Notes under the pieces: generated by a model
What the model was told of the DNA's origin: nothing
Seen by the model: only the letters and a program-made list of their open reading frames with translations
Databases searched by the model: none
Origin: Methylocapsa acidiphila B2
Lineage (GTDB): Bacteria; Pseudomonadota; Alphaproteobacteria; Rhizobiales; Beijerinckiaceae
Assembly: GCF_000427445.1 (NCBI RefSeq)
Contig: NZ_KE386496.1
Coordinates: 248,001 to 312,000, forward strand
Length of the DNA: 64,000 nt
Direction of reading: 5' to 3'
Shown: positions 1-11,372 of the stretch, piece by piece
How the letters are laid out: each line of letters starts with the position of its first letter
How positions within the stretch are numbered: the first letter of the stretch is position 1
Translations under genes and position numbers: made by a program

Positions 1-506
1 ATCGGGCGCCGGCCGATCATCGTCTTGAGCTCGCTGATCTTGTCGATCGCCGAGGGAATGAAGGCTTGGCCGCCGAAGCCCGGATTGACCGACATGACGA
101 GAACGAGATCTATGAGATCGAGGACATGCCGGACGCTCGCCGTCGGCGTCGCGGGATTGAGCACGACCCCTGCTTTCTTGCCGAGGCTCCGGATCGCCTG
201 CAGCGAGCGATGCAGATGCTGCCCCGCCTCGACATGGATAGCGATCAAATCGGCGCCGGCTTCGGCGAAACCGGCCAGAAAGGGATCGCAGGGCGCGATC
301 ATCAAATGCACGTCGAAGGGAATTGTCGCATGCGGCCGGAGGGCCGCCACGACAGCGGGACCAATGGTGATATTGGGCACGAAATGACCGTCCATCACAT
401 CGACGTGAATCCAATCGGCGCCGGCTTCTGCAATTGCGCGGACTTCTTCGCCGAGCTTGGCGAAATCGGCGGACAGAATCGACGGGGCGATGACGAGAGG
501 GCTCAT
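1..506 (-). CDS. rpe: Ribulose-phosphate 3-epimerase (partial, C-terminus beyond window)
   Basis: The gene reads from an ATG at 506 down through the left edge of the window, so the C-terminal part is missing. The N-terminus [15 protein letters not shown], the [12 protein letters not shown] stretch and the [11 protein letters not shown] loop are hallmarks of the TIM-barrel epimerase that interconverts ribulose 5-phosphate and xylulose 5-phosphate. It is the last visible gene of the Calvin operon, about 37 bases after cbbX, and here it supplies ribulose 5-phosphate to phosphoribulokinase. The order cbbX then cbbE/rpe is common in alphaproteobacterial cbb operons. Nothing unusual is visible in the part present. 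Confidence 0.95.
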   Translation of the reverse strand, partial: MSPLVIAPSILSADFAKLGEEVRAIAEAGADWIHVDVMDGHFVPNITIGPAVVAALRPHATIPFDVHLMIAPCDPFLAGFAEAGADLIAIHVEAGQHLHRSLQAIRSLGKKAGVVLNPATPTASVRHVLDLIDLVLVMSVNPGFGGQAFIPSAIDKISELKTMIGRRP

Positions 507-543
507 GCGAGCTTCTTTATCTATTTTTCCGAAGGATCGGATC

Positions 544-1467
544 TTATTTTTCTGACGGATGGGAATCGAAGACCCGGCTCGCGAGCACGTCCGGCGCGTC
601 GATGGTCATGAGATCATCGAGCGAAACCGGGCCATCCTGTTCGAAATAGCGATTGGCGTGGCGCAGCCGCGCGCGATCGAGCGCATTGCGGATCGAGCGG
701 GCGTTTGAGAAGAGCGGCTGCTTGCGTCGCGCGGCGATATAGCTCTCAAACGCCGCCTCGCCCGCTTCGCTGAACTTGTAGCTTTGCGCCGCGAGCATGG
801 ACTTGGCGATCTGCATCAGTTCCGGGTCCGTATAGTCCGGAAAATCGATATGATGCGCGATGCGCGAGCGAAAGCCGGGGTTCGAGCGGAAGAATTGGTC
901 CATCCTCTCGGCGTAGCCGGCGAGGATCACGACGAGGTCCTCGCGCTGATTTTCCATGACCTGCAAGAGGATTTCGATCGCCTCCTGGCCATAATCGCGC
1001 TCGTTCTCCTGCCGGTAGAGGTAATAGGCCTCGTCGATGAACAGGACGCCGCCCATCGCCTTCTTGAGGATTTCCTTCGTTTTCGGCGCCGTATGGCCGA
1101 TATATTGGCCGACGAGGTCGTCGCGGGTGACCGAGACGAGATGGCCCTTGCGAATATAGCCGAGCTTATGAAGGATCTGCGCCATGCGCAGCGCGACCGT
1201 GGTCTTGCCGGTGCCGGGATTGCCGGTGAAGGACATGTGCAGGGTGGGCGTCTCCGACTCGAGGCCCATGCGCCGCCGGACTCGGTCCACGATCAAAAGC
1301 GCCGCGATCTGGCGAATCCGCTTCTTGACCGGAGCGAGGCCGACGAGCTCGCGGTCGAGCTGATCGAGGACATCCTGAACATGCGTCTCGGCCAGCTCTC
1401 GGCGCAGATCGATCGTTTCGGGCGGCGCAGACGATCCGCTTTCCATCGAAATTTCGCTGCCTTCCAT
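544..1467 (-). CDS. cbbX: Red-type RuBisCO activase CbbX (AAA+ ATPase)
   Basis: A 307-residue AAA+ protein that remodels inhibited red-type RuBisCO by acting on the extended large-subunit C-terminus. The Walker A motif GNPGTGKTT is at about residues 82-90, and [13 protein letters not shown] is Walker B. The start was placed at the ATG at 1467 because GGAGGT lies 6-7 bases upstream; the longer open frame up to 1713 would overlap cbbS by about 200 bases and is out of character. It directly follows cbbS by 43 bases. The presence of cbbX agrees with the RuBisCO here being form I of the red lineage. Confidence 0.95.
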   Translation of the reverse strand: MEGSEISMESGSSAPPETIDLRRELAETHVQDVLDQLDRELVGLAPVKKRIRQIAALLIVDRVRRRMGLESETPTLHMSFTGNPGTGKTTVALRMAQILHKLGYIRKGHLVSVTRDDLVGQYIGHTAPKTKEILKKAMGGVLFIDEAYYLYRQENERDYGQEAIEILLQVMENQREDLVVILAGYAERMDQFFRSNPGFRSRIAHHIDFPDYTDPELMQIAKSMLAAQSYKFSEAGEAAFESYIAARRKQPLFSNARSIRNALDRARLRHANRYFEQDGPVSLDDLMTIDAPDVLASRVFDSHPSEK

Positions 1468-1510
1468 TTTCTGACCTCCGCGGGCCGCAGGGCGCGCGCG
1501 GGCGTCGGCG

Positions 1511-1936
1511 TCAAGATTTGTAGCGGTCGCCCTCCGGCCGGTCGGCGGCATAGGCTTGCGTCGCATAGATCTGCCGCCGGCCGGGGCCTTCTTGCCGGAG
1601 GAGGCGGAAGCCGGGTTCGGTCTTGGGACGTCCGACGATGAAAGAGATCCGCACGCTTTCCCAACCATGCGAGGCGTCGAATCCCGAAAGCCGAATATAG
1701 AAGCGATCGCCATGCGCCTTGCGGCAGGCGTCGAGCTCGATCATCACCGCCGCCGCGTCCTTGACGTCGAACATCGGCAGGTCCCACATTTCCCAATAGG
1801 TGTTGCGGGGATGCGGGTCGTCGGTATATTCGAGATTCACCGCCCAGCCCTTGTCGATGATATATTGCGCCTGGGAGCGGATCTGGTCGTCTGTGAGGTC
1901 AGGCAGGAACGAGAAGCAGCCTTGCGTGATGCGCAT
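1511..1936 (-). CDS. cbbS: RuBisCO small subunit (red-type form I)
   Basis: A 141-residue small subunit starting [19 protein letters not shown], the usual opening of red-type (form IC/ID) small subunits. It has the conserved [11 protein letters not shown] segment and a C-terminal extension of about 30 residues after [11 protein letters not shown], typical of the red lineage, where it forms the beta-hairpin lining the central channel of the L8S8 enzyme. It lies 13 bases after cbbL and is surely co-transcribed with it. Confidence 0.96.
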   Translation of the reverse strand: MRITQGCFSFLPDLTDDQIRSQAQYIIDKGWAVNLEYTDDPHPRNTYWEMWDLPMFDVKDAAAVMIELDACRKAHGDRFYIRLSGFDASHGWESVRISFIVGRPKTEPGFRLLRQEGPGRRQIYATQAYAADRPEGDRYKS

Positions 1937-1949
1937 AAGGTCAAATCTC

Positions 1950-3440
<1,491 letters not shown>

Positions 3441-4529
3441 TCACTCCGCGGCGGCGCTGCGCTGCAATTCCACGCGCGGATCGAGGCTGCCCGAGGCGTA
3501 GCGCTTGGCCATGGCGGACATCGGCAGCACCTTGATCCTCGAAGCGTTTCCGGCCGTGCCGAACTGCTCGAAACGTTGCTTGCAGACTTTCTCCATCGCC
3601 TCCATCGCCGGTTTCAGGAATTTGCGCGGATCGAATTCGGCGGGCTGCGTATGGGCGATGCGGCGGACCTCGGCCATCATCGCGAGGCGGCAGTCGGTGT
3701 CGATATTCACCTTGCGGACGCCATGCTTTATGCCGCGCACGATTTCCTCGACCGGAACGCCGAAGGTCTGGCGCATGGCGCCGCCGTGGGCGTTGAAAAT
3801 GTCCTGCAATTCCTGCGGAACCGATGACGAGCCGTGCATCACGAGATGGGTGTTGGGCAGCTTCGAGTGGATCGCCTCCAGCACGCGCATGGAGAGAATT
3901 TCGCCGTCCGGCTTGCGGGTGAACTTATAGGCCCCGTGCGACGTGCCCATGGCGATGGCGAGGGCGTCGACCTTGGTCCGCGTCACGAAATCGACGGCCT
4001 GATCGGGATCGGTGAGAAGCTGGTCGCGGCTGAGCTTGCCTTCGGCGCCATGGCCGTCCTCCTGCTCGCCGCCGCCGGTCTCGAGCGAGCCCAGAACGCC
4101 GAGCTCGCCTTCGACCGAAGCGCCGACGAGATGCGCCATGTCGGCGACCTTCGCGGTGATGGCGACATTATAGTCATAGGAGGCGGGCGTCTTGGCGTCG
4201 GCTTCGAGCGATCCGTCCATCATCACCGAGGAGAAGCCGTATTGGATCGCGGTGAGGCAGGTCGCCTGGCTGTTGCCGTGATCCTGATGCATGCAGATCG
4301 GGATGTCCGGATACATCTCGATCAAGGCCTCGATCATCTTGGCGAGCATGATGTCGTTGGCGTAGGCTCTCGCGCCTCGGCTCGCCTGAATGATCACCGG
4401 AGCGTCGACGGAGGCGGCGGCGGCGAGGATCGCCAGGCCTTGCTCCATATTGTTGATGTTGAAGGCGGGGACGCCATAGTCATGCTCGGCGGCATGGTCG
4501 AGAAGTTGGCGGAGGGTGATGCGGGCCAT
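3441..4529 (-). CDS. cbbA: Class II fructose-bisphosphate aldolase (Calvin-cycle type)
   Basis: A 362-residue class II aldolase that condenses dihydroxyacetone phosphate with glyceraldehyde 3-phosphate (and with erythrose 4-phosphate in the Calvin cycle). The zinc-binding CMHQDHGNS motif and the insert [16 protein letters not shown] are characteristic of the CbbA subgroup. It begins [19 protein letters not shown], as in other cbb operons. A 176-base gap separates it from tkt upstream, and only 15 bases separate it from cbbL downstream. The product is cytoplasmic and metal-dependent. Confidence 0.95.
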   Translation of the reverse strand: MARITLRQLLDHAAEHDYGVPAFNINNMEQGLAILAAAASVDAPVIIQASRGARAYANDIMLAKMIEALIEMYPDIPICMHQDHGNSQATCLTAIQYGFSSVMMDGSLEADAKTPASYDYNVAITAKVADMAHLVGASVEGELGVLGSLETGGGEQEDGHGAEGKLSRDQLLTDPDQAVDFVTRTKVDALAIAMGTSHGAYKFTRKPDGEILSMRVLEAIHSKLPNTHLVMHGSSSVPQELQDIFNAHGGAMRQTFGVPVEEIVRGIKHGVRKVNIDTDCRLAMMAEVRRIAHTQPAEFDPRKFLKPAMEAMEKVCKQRFEQFGTAGNASRIKVLPMSAMAKRYASGSLDPRVELQRSAAAE

Positions 4530-4705
4530 GGGTTAGTCTCCGTCGCGGATTGCGGATAGGGGGCTTTGGAGCTGGTTTGATCCGAGATCTCGGGCCATTC
4601 GAATGCAGTGCGCCGGCCGCGGCGATGCAAGGGAGCCCCGCCGGTCTTGCGAGAGCCGAGCGCGGGATTCGTAGCGATGGTCAAACCCTGCGCCGGCCAT
4701 GAGCG

Positions 4706-6718
4706 TCAGGCTCCCTGCGGCTTCAAAAGGCTGCGGACCTCGGCGATGATCGCATCTACGGTGATGCCGAATTTCTCGTAAAGTTCGCCGGCAGGCGCGC
4801 TCGCGCCGAAGGACGACATACCGACGAAGCGGTCGTCTGGCCCGAGAAAAGCGTCCCATCCTTGGCGGATCGCGGCCTCGATCCCGACGCGCGGCGCGCC
4901 GCCGAGGACGCTTTTGCGGTATTCCGGAGACTGCGCGGCGAAAAGCTCGAAGCAGGGGGCGGAGACGACCGCCGCCTTGACCCCTTCGCCGGCGAGCCGC
5001 TTCGCGGCCTCGACCGCGAGCTGGACCTCCGAGCCTGTCCCGAGAAGCGTAACGTCCCGGCCGCCGACCGGTTCCTCGAGCACATAGGCGCCCTTCTGGG
5101 ACAGGTTCTCGCGTCTATGCGCGCGCCGCAGGATCGGCAGGTTCTGGCGAGAAAGCGCGATCGCCGAGGGCGCCTTTTCGCTCTCGAGCGCAAGCTCCCA
5201 CGCCTCGGCCGTCTCGACCGCGTCGGCCGGGCGAAACACGAGAAGGTTGGGGATGGCGCGCAAGGAGGCGAGATGCTCGACGGGCTGATGCGTCGGCCCG
5301 TCCTCGCCGAGGCCGATCGAATCATGGGTAAGTACATGGATGACCCTCAGGCCCATCAGCGCGGCGAGCCGGATCGCGGGCCGGCTATAATCGGCGAAGA
5401 CCAGAAAAGTCCCGCCATAGGGAATGAAGCCGCCATGCAGCGCGAGCCCGTTCATGGCCGCAGCCATGCCGAATTCGCGCACGCCATAATGAATATAGCG
5501 ACCGGAGAAGTCCTCCGACGTCACGCTTTTCATATCGGCGGCCTTGGTGTTGTTGGAGCCGGTGAGATCGGCCGATCCGCCGATCAGATTAGGCTGCGCC
5601 GGGCTCAGCCGATCGAGCAGCTTTTGCGACGAGACCCGCGTCGCCTGCGCCGCGCCGCCCTCGCTCGCCGCCTGCTTGAACGCCTCGACGGCGGCGGACG
5701 CCTCGGGTCTGATCGCGCCGGAAAGGTCGAGGTCATATCGGGCGCGGATTTCGGGGGCTAGCTCGGCGTAGCGCGCGAGCCAGGCCTGATGCTCCGACGC
5801 GGCGCGCTCGGCCGCCTCGCTCCAGGCCGTCCTTATGTTGGCTGGAACCTCAAAGGGCTCGCTGGTCCAGCCCAAGCGGGCGCGCGCGCCGGCAATCTCT
5901 TCCTTGCCGAGCGCGGCGCCATGGACCGCATGGGTCCCGGCCTTGGTCGGCGCGCCGAACCCGATCACGGTCTTGCAGGCGATGAGAACCGGCCGGTCGG
6001 ATCGGCGCGCGGCGTCGATCGCGGCGGCGACGGCCTCCGGGTCATGGCCGTCGACGCGCGACGCCGTCCATCCGGCCGCCTCGAAACGCGCGAGCTGATC
6101 GACCGAGTCCGCGAGCGAGACCTTGCCGTCGATGGTGATGCCGTTGTCGTCCCAAAGCACGATCAGCTTGGAGAGCCCGAGATGGCCGGCGAGGGCGATC
6201 GCCTCATGGCTGACCCCTTCCATCAGGCAGCCGTCGCCCGCGATCACATAAGTGTAATGGTCGACGATCTCGCCGCCATAGCGGGCCGCCAGCAGCTTCT
6301 CGGCCAGCGCCAGGCCAACGGCCGCCGCGAGCCCTTGTCCGAGCGGGCCGGTCGTGGTCTCGACGCCCTGCGTGTGGCCATATTCGGGATGGCCCGGCGT
6401 CTTGGAATCGAGCTGGCGAAAGCGCTCGAGCTCCTCCCGCGTCACGCCCGGATAGCCGAGGAGATGGAGCAGGGCGTAAAGCAGCATCGAGCCGTGGCCG
6501 GCCGAGAGAACGAAACGGTCGCGGTCATGCCAGGCGGGATCGGCCGGATCGAATTTCAGGAATTGCGTGAAAAGGACGGTCGCGACGTCGGCCATGCCCA
6601 TGGGCATGCCGGGATGGCCGCAGGTGGCCTTCTCGACCGCGTCCATGGCGAGAAACCGCAGGGAATTGGCCATTTCGGCATGGGTCGCGCTCTTGGAGAC
6701 TCTGGCGAGCATGTTCAT
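4706..6718 (-). CDS. tkt: Transketolase
   Basis: A 670-residue thiamine-diphosphate enzyme that moves two-carbon units in the regenerative phase of the Calvin cycle. The N-terminal part has [16 protein letters not shown] and the GDGCLMEG thiamine-diphosphate motif; the middle has DLTGSNNT and [13 protein letters not shown]; the C-terminal domain ends [14 protein letters not shown]. Its length matches the family. It starts 11-13 bases after the end of prk, so the two are co-transcribed. A second ATG two codons downstream is an equally possible start. Confidence 0.96.
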   Translation of the reverse strand: MNMLARVSKSATHAEMANSLRFLAMDAVEKATCGHPGMPMGMADVATVLFTQFLKFDPADPAWHDRDRFVLSAGHGSMLLYALLHLLGYPGVTREELERFRQLDSKTPGHPEYGHTQGVETTTGPLGQGLAAAVGLALAEKLLAARYGGEIVDHYTYVIAGDGCLMEGVSHEAIALAGHLGLSKLIVLWDDNGITIDGKVSLADSVDQLARFEAAGWTASRVDGHDPEAVAAAIDAARRSDRPVLIACKTVIGFGAPTKAGTHAVHGAALGKEEIAGARARLGWTSEPFEVPANIRTAWSEAAERAASEHQAWLARYAELAPEIRARYDLDLSGAIRPEASAAVEAFKQAASEGGAAQATRVSSQKLLDRLSPAQPNLIGGSADLTGSNNTKAADMKSVTSEDFSGRYIHYGVREFGMAAAMNGLALHGGFIPYGGTFLVFADYSRPAIRLAALMGLRVIHVLTHDSIGLGEDGPTHQPVEHLASLRAIPNLLVFRPADAVETAEAWELALESEKAPSAIALSRQNLPILRRAHRRENLSQKGAYVLEEPVGGRDVTLLGTGSEVQLAVEAAKRLAGEGVKAAVVSAPCFELFAAQSPEYRKSVLGGAPRVGIEAAIRQGWDAFLGPDDRFVGMSSFGASAPAGELYEKFGITVDAIIAEVRSLLKPQGA

Positions 6719-6730
6719 GTCAAGGTTCCG

Positions 6731-7606
6731 TCAGCTTGTTCGCCGCCGCCGCTCAACGAGCTGCAGGATGAAGGGTGTCAGGATCAGCTGCATCGCGAGA
6801 TCGAGCTTGTTGCCTGGAATGACGATCGAGTTCGCGCGCGACATGAAACTGTCGCGGATCATGGAATGCAGATAGGGAAAATCGATGCCGCGGGGCTTGC
6901 TGAACCTGATGATCACCATCGATTCGTCGGCCGTTGGAATCCAGCGGGCGGCGAAAGGGTTCGACGTGTCGACCGTGGGCACGCGCTGAAAGTTTATGTC
7001 CGTCTCTGTAAATTGCGGGCAAATATAGTTAATGTAATCGGGCATCCGCCGCAAGATCGTATCCGTCACCGCCTCCATCGAGTAGCCGCGCGCTGAGCGG
7101 TCGCGATGGATCTTTTGAATCCATTCGAGATTGATGACCGGGACGACGCCGATCTTGAGATCGGCATATTTCGCGATATTCACCTGCTCGTTGACGAGAG
7201 CGCCGTGCAGACCCTCATAGAAGAGAATCTCGGTCTTCTCCGGCAAAGGCGCCCAATCGGTGAAGGTGCCGGGCGGGGCGCCGTAAATCTCCGCCTCCTC
7301 TTCGTCATGGACATAATGGCGGCTCATCGCGGTGCCGGTTTGGCCGTAGGTCCGAAAGACGTTCTCGAGTTCCTCGAGCAGATTGGCGGGCGGACCGAAA
7401 TGGCTGAAATTCTGATTTCCCTTGGCTTCCTCCCGCTCCATGACATTGCGCATCTCGATGCGGTCATAGCGATGGAAGGCGTCGCCCTCGATGAAGGCGG
7501 CCTCCACGCGCTCGCGGCGAAAGATCTGCTCGAACGTGCGCTTGACGGAAGTCGTTCCCGCGCCGGACGAGCCGGTCACCGAGATGATCGGATATTTGGC
7601 TGACAT
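6731..7606 (-). CDS. prk: Phosphoribulokinase
   Basis: A 291-residue prokaryotic-type phosphoribulokinase that makes ribulose 1,5-bisphosphate from ribulose 5-phosphate and ATP, the committed step of the Calvin cycle. The P-loop GSSGAGTTS is at about residues 12-20, and EGDAFHRYDR and FYEGLHG carry substrate and base residues. It lies between fbp and tkt in the usual cbbF-P-T order. The 285 bases before it hold a hairpin and repeat described separately. Confidence 0.97.
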   Translation of the reverse strand: MSAKYPIISVTGSSGAGTTSVKRTFEQIFRRERVEAAFIEGDAFHRYDRIEMRNVMEREEAKGNQNFSHFGPPANLLEELENVFRTYGQTGTAMSRHYVHDEEEAEIYGAPPGTFTDWAPLPEKTEILFYEGLHGALVNEQVNIAKYADLKIGVVPVINLEWIQKIHRDRSARGYSMEAVTDTILRRMPDYINYICPQFTETDINFQRVPTVDTSNPFAARWIPTADESMVIIRFSKPRGIDFPYLHSMIRDSFMSRANSIVIPGNKLDLAMQLILTPFILQLVERRRRTS

Positions 7607-7737
7607 GACGCTTCTTTATCTAAACCACGATGATGATGGCATCGTGATCGGTTCCGATAAATTGGAGCGAAACGCGGAACAAAAGGCGCTCGGCGCCTCG
7701 CAAGGGCTGCATGCAAGCTCCGGATCGCGACGATCTC

Positions 7738-7752
7738 GGACCCTGTTGGTCC
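7738..7752. repeat. Small inverted repeat in the fbp-prk spacer
   Basis: GGACC and GGTCC arms of five bases flank CTGTT, making a small hairpin in the transcript between fbp and prk. It is too short to be called a terminator and may be part of the processed spacer. Confidence 0.3.
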
Positions 7753-7790
7753 AAGATCTTCGTGATGATTTCAATCATTCAAGGCGGGGA

Positions 7791-7813
7791 GCGGGGGCGA
7801 CGCAGGCCCCCGC
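7791..7813 (-). other. Stem-loop in the fbp-prk intercistronic spacer
   Basis: GCGGGGGC and GCCCCCGC form a perfect 8-base stem around a 7-base loop. No T-run follows in the operon direction, so it is more likely an mRNA-stability or processing hairpin, or a weak attenuator, than a full terminator. Confidence 0.5.
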
Positions 7814-7819
7814 CTTCCT

Positions 7820-7891
7820 CATCCTGCTCCAGATCAATATGTTGGAGCATGTTCCGGTAGAAAAAGTCGCTCAGCTCTTTCGGATCACGCT
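7820..7891. repeat. Likely copy of a dispersed Rhizobiales intergenic repeat
   Basis: Read on the minus strand, this stretch begins AGCGTGATCCGAAAGAG and contains GGAACATGCTCC further on, an imperfect palindrome. It resembles, from memory, short dispersed intergenic repeats of Rhizobiales built on GATCCGAAAA and ATCATGCTC. Only one copy was found in the window, so assignment rests on resemblance. Confidence 0.4.
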
Positions 7892-8950
7892 CTAGAGACG
7901 CATCAGGCCGCGCTTGCCGAACAGGGGCGCGCGTTCGGCGGAAAATTGCGGGTCCTTGTGATAGCGGGCGACGAGTTCGACCTGGTTCGAAGAGCCGAAC
8001 ACAAGCGGCGTGCGCGCATGAACCGAGGCCGGGACCACGTCGAGAATCGGCTCAAGGCAGTCGATCGCTCGGCCCGCGGCCCTTTCCACGATCAAGGCGA
8101 TGGGATTGGCCTCGTAGATGAGGCGCAGCCGCCCCTCGGCATAGCCAGGCCTATGGTCGCCGGGATACAGGAAGACGCCGCCGCGCAGCAGGATGCGATA
8201 GGCTTCGGCGACGAGCGAGGCCACCCAGCGCATGTTGTAATTGCGCTTCAGCGGTCCCTCGGCGCCCTGGACGCAATCGTCGATATAGGCGCGGACGGCG
8301 GGTTCCCAATGGCGATAATTCGAGGAATTGATCGCATATTCATTGGAATCGGCCGGAATTCTCACCTCCGGGACGGCCAGGTGAAAGCGTCCGTCGCGCC
8401 GGTCCAGGGTGAAGATCTGGGTCGCGCCGTCGCCGAGCGCGAAGACGAGAGACGTTTGCGGCCCATAGATCACGAAGCCGCCGGCGATCTGCGCCCGCCC
8501 GGGCTGCAGGAAATGCGCATCCGCGCTGGCCGCGTCCGGGAGCGCCGGCAGAATCGAGAAGATCGTTCCGATCGAGACATTGGCGTCGATCATCGAGGAG
8601 CCGTCGAGCGGGTCCATTGCGACGGCGAGCGGCCCCGCCGGGTCGAGCGGCAAGGCGTCTTTCAGCTCTTCGGACGCGACGGCGGCGACGGGCGCGCGCC
8701 GGAAGGCCTCTACGAACAAGTCATTGGCAAGTATGTCGAGCTCCTTTTGGACGTCGCCATCCGCGTTCGCGCTCCCGCGGCTCGCGCCGAGGCGTCCATA
8801 GAGCTGGCCGAGGCCGATCAGGTCGGCCAATGCGATCGCCGCGACGGCGATCTCGCGCAGCGTTTTCGCGGCCGGCGCCAAGCGGCCCTCAGCGGCGACA
8901 GCGCGCTCCAGAAAGGCGTCCAGGTTCAAGGTCCCCTCGGTGCTCGCCAT
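7892..8950 (-). CDS. fbp: Class I fructose-1,6-bisphosphatase
   Basis: A 352-residue class I enzyme that hydrolyses fructose 1,6-bisphosphate; in cbb operons it is also called cbbF. The metal and substrate motif DPLDGSSMIDANVSIG is in the first half and GGVFLYPGDHRPGYAEGRL near the C-terminus. The start was set at the ATG at 8950 because AAGGA precedes it closely; the longer frame to 9103 adds a non-family N-terminus. It is the first gene of the Calvin operon, so the operon promoter should lie in 8951-9196. Confidence 0.95.
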   Translation of the reverse strand: MASTEGTLNLDAFLERAVAAEGRLAPAAKTLREIAVAAIALADLIGLGQLYGRLGASRGSANADGDVQKELDILANDLFVEAFRRAPVAAVASEELKDALPLDPAGPLAVAMDPLDGSSMIDANVSIGTIFSILPALPDAASADAHFLQPGRAQIAGGFVIYGPQTSLVFALGDGATQIFTLDRRDGRFHLAVPEVRIPADSNEYAINSSNYRHWEPAVRAYIDDCVQGAEGPLKRNYNMRWVASLVAEAYRILLRGGVFLYPGDHRPGYAEGRLRLIYEANPIALIVERAAGRAIDCLEPILDVVPASVHARTPLVFGSSNQVELVARYHKDPQFSAERAPLFGKRGLMRL

Positions 8951-9196
8951 GTGCGTCCTTCTTGGTTTGCATGCGCGGCGAACATCGCCCAAAGCATTAA
9001 AAATTAAAAGTGAATAATATTCGGACGGCGCGGAAAGCAATTTCGGCTTCGGGACGTCGCTCGCGCTTCGATCTGGGCGGGGCAAAGAGATCGGCCGTCG
9101 CAATGATCCGCGCCAATGGCGCGCCGCTCAGCTTATCTCCTTATAGTTGTGTAATAACAGCTTTACGACCTGAAATTGAGATTCGGAGAGGACAGG
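8951..9196 (-). promoter_or_regulatory. Candidate promoter region of the Calvin operon
   Basis: This AT-richer gap precedes fbp. It holds a perfect palindrome GAATAATATTC at 9012-9022 and an imperfect one, TTATAGTTGTGTAATAA, near 9141-9157. Either could be a regulator site such as for CbbR, but no cbbR gene is present in the window and the match to the CbbR consensus is poor, so this is inference. Confidence 0.35.
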
Positions 9197-9874
9197 TCAG
9201 TGAGCCTCCTCTGAGGCGGCTTTCCTGGTCTTGAGCGCGCCGAGGAGGAATTCGCCCGCCGCGCTCACGCTCTCGTCGTCGATCGCATGACCGAGCTTCG
9301 GCCGGGCGATCGCCGTAACGGGCGCTTGCGCGGCTTCGAGCGCGGCCCGCGCCATGTCCAACGCCGTGAACGGCACGACCGCATCGGCCTCGCCATGGAC
9401 GAGGAGAACCGGCGGCCGGCTCCGGATTTCCGCGTTGAGCGCCTCCGCGCCATGAAGCGCGCCGGAAAAGGCGACGATCGCGCCGATCCGCTCCTTCCGC
9501 CGCAGGCCCGCATGCAAGGCCAGCGTCGCGCCTTGAGAGAAGCCGACAAGAGCCAGATGGCTCGGTTCGAGCCGCCGCCGCGCCATTAACTCGTCCAGCG
9601 CCCGATCGAGCATGTCTGCCGCCGCCCGCAATGCGGCGAGCATTGTCTCCGGCGACTCAACGTCGAACCATTGCCGCCCCCTCGGCGCCGGATCGCAGGG
9701 AAAAGGCGCGTTGAGGGCGAGAAATTCCGCTTTGGGTAGGATTGGCTGCCAATTGAGGGCGAGGTCGATTATGTCGTCCCCATTGGCGCCGCGGCCATGC
9801 AACAAAACGACAAGATAGACAGCCTTGCCGCAAGAGAGGGGCGCGCAGCTTGGCCCTTCGAGATCAATCGCCAT
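9197..9874 (-). CDS. Phospholipase/carboxylesterase-family alpha/beta hydrolase
   Basis: A 225-residue serine hydrolase of the acyl-protein-thioesterase/YpfH type. The nucleophile elbow GFSQGA puts Ser at about 113, with Asp in GEADAVVP at about 164 and His in KLGHAID at about 196. LLHGRGANGDD carries the oxyanion-hole loop. There is no signal peptide, so it is cytoplasmic. The ATG at 9874 is preferred over one two codons earlier because AAGGAA is better spaced from it. The natural substrate cannot be told from sequence. Confidence 0.85.
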   Translation of the reverse strand: MAIDLEGPSCAPLSCGKAVYLVVLLHGRGANGDDIIDLALNWQPILPKAEFLALNAPFPCDPAPRGRQWFDVESPETMLAALRAAADMLDRALDELMARRRLEPSHLALVGFSQGATLALHAGLRRKERIGAIVAFSGALHGAEALNAEIRSRPPVLLVHGEADAVVPFTALDMARAALEAAQAPVTAIARPKLGHAIDDESVSAAGEFLLGALKTRKAASEEAH

Positions 9875-10237
9875 TGACATTTCCTTTGCGTTCTTCGCGG
9901 AGTTTCCGCCTGCGCTCGGCGGAAGCGCGTCAATGGATAGCTCCGACGCCGGAGATCGAGCGGGACGAACAATGGCGGACAATCCAGCATAGCGCGTGCC
10001 GCCTGCTCTCATTCGACGGGGACGATCTCATCGAGGTTTTGGCGCGGAAGATTCTAGGTGAGCCGACCTAGGATCATCGCGATCGGACGACCGCTCTGAT
10101 CGACAAATAGGCTCGACTTTTTGAACTGGGAGCGATTTCTTATCGACGGAACGAGTCTCGTTATTCCATAGGCTGACGTTTTGCGACGCATGATGTCTCT
10201 CACTCGATCGATTCGGGCCGAATGTTAAGGATAGCTG
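9875..10237. other. Gap between esterase and dipeptidase genes, no gene seen
   Basis: This divergent spacer should hold the promoters of both flanking genes. It contains an inverted repeat, CTAGGT at 10054-10059 and ACCTAG at 10066-10071. Open frames crossing it have no recognisable protein features. Confidence 0.4.
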
Positions 10238-10906
10238 ATGAGCGAAGCCTATTCCGCCGCACTCACTTTGCTCATGCTTTCGGCGGTCTGCGCCGGTGCG
10301 GCGCGGGGACAGGAGCCGCCGAAGGATTTCGTCCGGCTGGCCGATCTTGCGCCGGGGATCAAGCAGGACATTCGCTACGCCGGCGCGGACAATTTCATGG
10401 GCCGTCCCGTGCCCGGCTATGTCGCGCCGCAATGCTGGCTGCGCCGCGAGGTGGCCGAAGCGCTCGCCGCCGCGCAGCGGGAGGCGGAGCAGGACGGCCT
10501 TGGCCTCATCGTCTATGATTGTTATCGGCCGCAAAAGGCGACTAAGGCTTTCATAGCCTGGGCTCAGGACTCGTCCGATCAGGCCATGAAGCCGATCTAT
10601 TACCCGAATGTGGACAAGACGGCGCTTTTCGAGCTCGGCTATATCGCCAAGGCCTCCGCCCATTCGACCGGCCTCGCCGTGGACTTAGGCATAGTAGGCC
10701 TCGATTTCGGCACGCCCTTCGATCTCTTCGACGCGGCTTCTGCGACTGATAATCCAGATATCGAAGCCGCCGCCAGGGCCAATCGCGTCAAGCTCTTCGC
10801 GCTCATGCAGCGGCACGGCTTCTCCAATCTGCCGCAGGAATGGTGGCATTTCGCCCTTGAAGGCGTGAAGGACGCGCCGCCGTGGGACTTTGACGTCAAG
10901 GAGTGA
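10238..10906 (+). CDS. D-alanyl-D-alanine dipeptidase (VanX/DdpX family), exported
   Basis: A 222-residue M15-family zinc peptidase. The zinc-binding SAHSTGLAVD motif (His about 142, Asp about 149) and EWWHF (Glu about 201, His about 204) match VanX and DdpX, which cut D-Ala-D-Ala. The first 24 residues form a hydrophobic signal peptide ending near AARGQ, so it acts in the periplasm, probably in peptidoglycan turnover. AAGGA precedes the start. No van regulatory or ligase genes are near, so it is not a resistance cluster. Confidence 0.85.
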   Translation: MSEAYSAALTLLMLSAVCAGAARGQEPPKDFVRLADLAPGIKQDIRYAGADNFMGRPVPGYVAPQCWLRREVAEALAAAQREAEQDGLGLIVYDCYRPQKATKAFIAWAQDSSDQAMKPIYYPNVDKTALFELGYIAKASAHSTGLAVDLGIVGLDFGTPFDLFDAASATDNPDIEAAARANRVKLFALMQRHGFSNLPQEWWHFALEGVKDAPPWDFDVKE

Positions 10907-10928
10907 CCTCGAATTCGGGCTGAGACCG

Positions 10929-11348
10929 ATGTGGCAAGCGCTCCATCATCTATTCGTCGCGACCGCGGGCAAGGGCCTTTACGAGATCACCCGCGACACA
11001 GCGGATTTCGTGCGCGGGCGAAACATCTCGACCGGGCTCCTGACGATCTTTTGCCGACATACCTCCGCGTCGCTCCTGATCCAGGAGAACGCCGACCCGG
11101 ACGTGCGCGCCGATCTCCAGACCTTCTTCGAGGCGCTGGCGCCGGAGGATCGCGGCCGCTACGTCCATGCGACGGAGGGGCCAGACGACATGCCGGCCCA
11201 TATCCGAGCGGCGCTGACTCAGGCGCAGCTCGCGATTCCAGTCGAATCGGGTCGACTCGTCCTCGGCGCCTGGCAAGGCGTTTATCTCTTCGAACACAGG
11301 CGCGAGCCGCATCGGCGGGAAATTGTGCTGCATCTCTTCGGCGAATAA
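10929..11348 (+). CDS. yjbQ: YjbQ-family (UPF0047) protein
   Basis: A 139-residue protein with the family core TGLLTIFCRHTSASLLIQEN and the ending GAWQGVYLFEHRREPHRREIVLHLFGE. Members are small trimeric proteins with a conserved His-rich pocket and are annotated as secondary thiamine-phosphate synthases from genetic suppression data; the true role is unsettled. The start at 10929 (MWQ) was preferred because family members open with MWQ, although an in-frame ATG inside the preceding gene exists at 10890. It follows the dipeptidase gene by 22 bases. Confidence 0.85.
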   Translation: MWQALHHLFVATAGKGLYEITRDTADFVRGRNISTGLLTIFCRHTSASLLIQENADPDVRADLQTFFEALAPEDRGRYVHATEGPDDMPAHIRAALTQAQLAIPVESGRLVLGAWQGVYLFEHRREPHRREIVLHLFGE

Positions 11349-11372
11349 GCCTCCAAGACGCCTGCAAGCGTC

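Noticed and set aside
10028-10663. Minus-strand frame overlapping the dipeptidase gene
   Set aside because: The plus strand encodes a clear VanX-type enzyme with a signal peptide; the antisense protein has no motifs.
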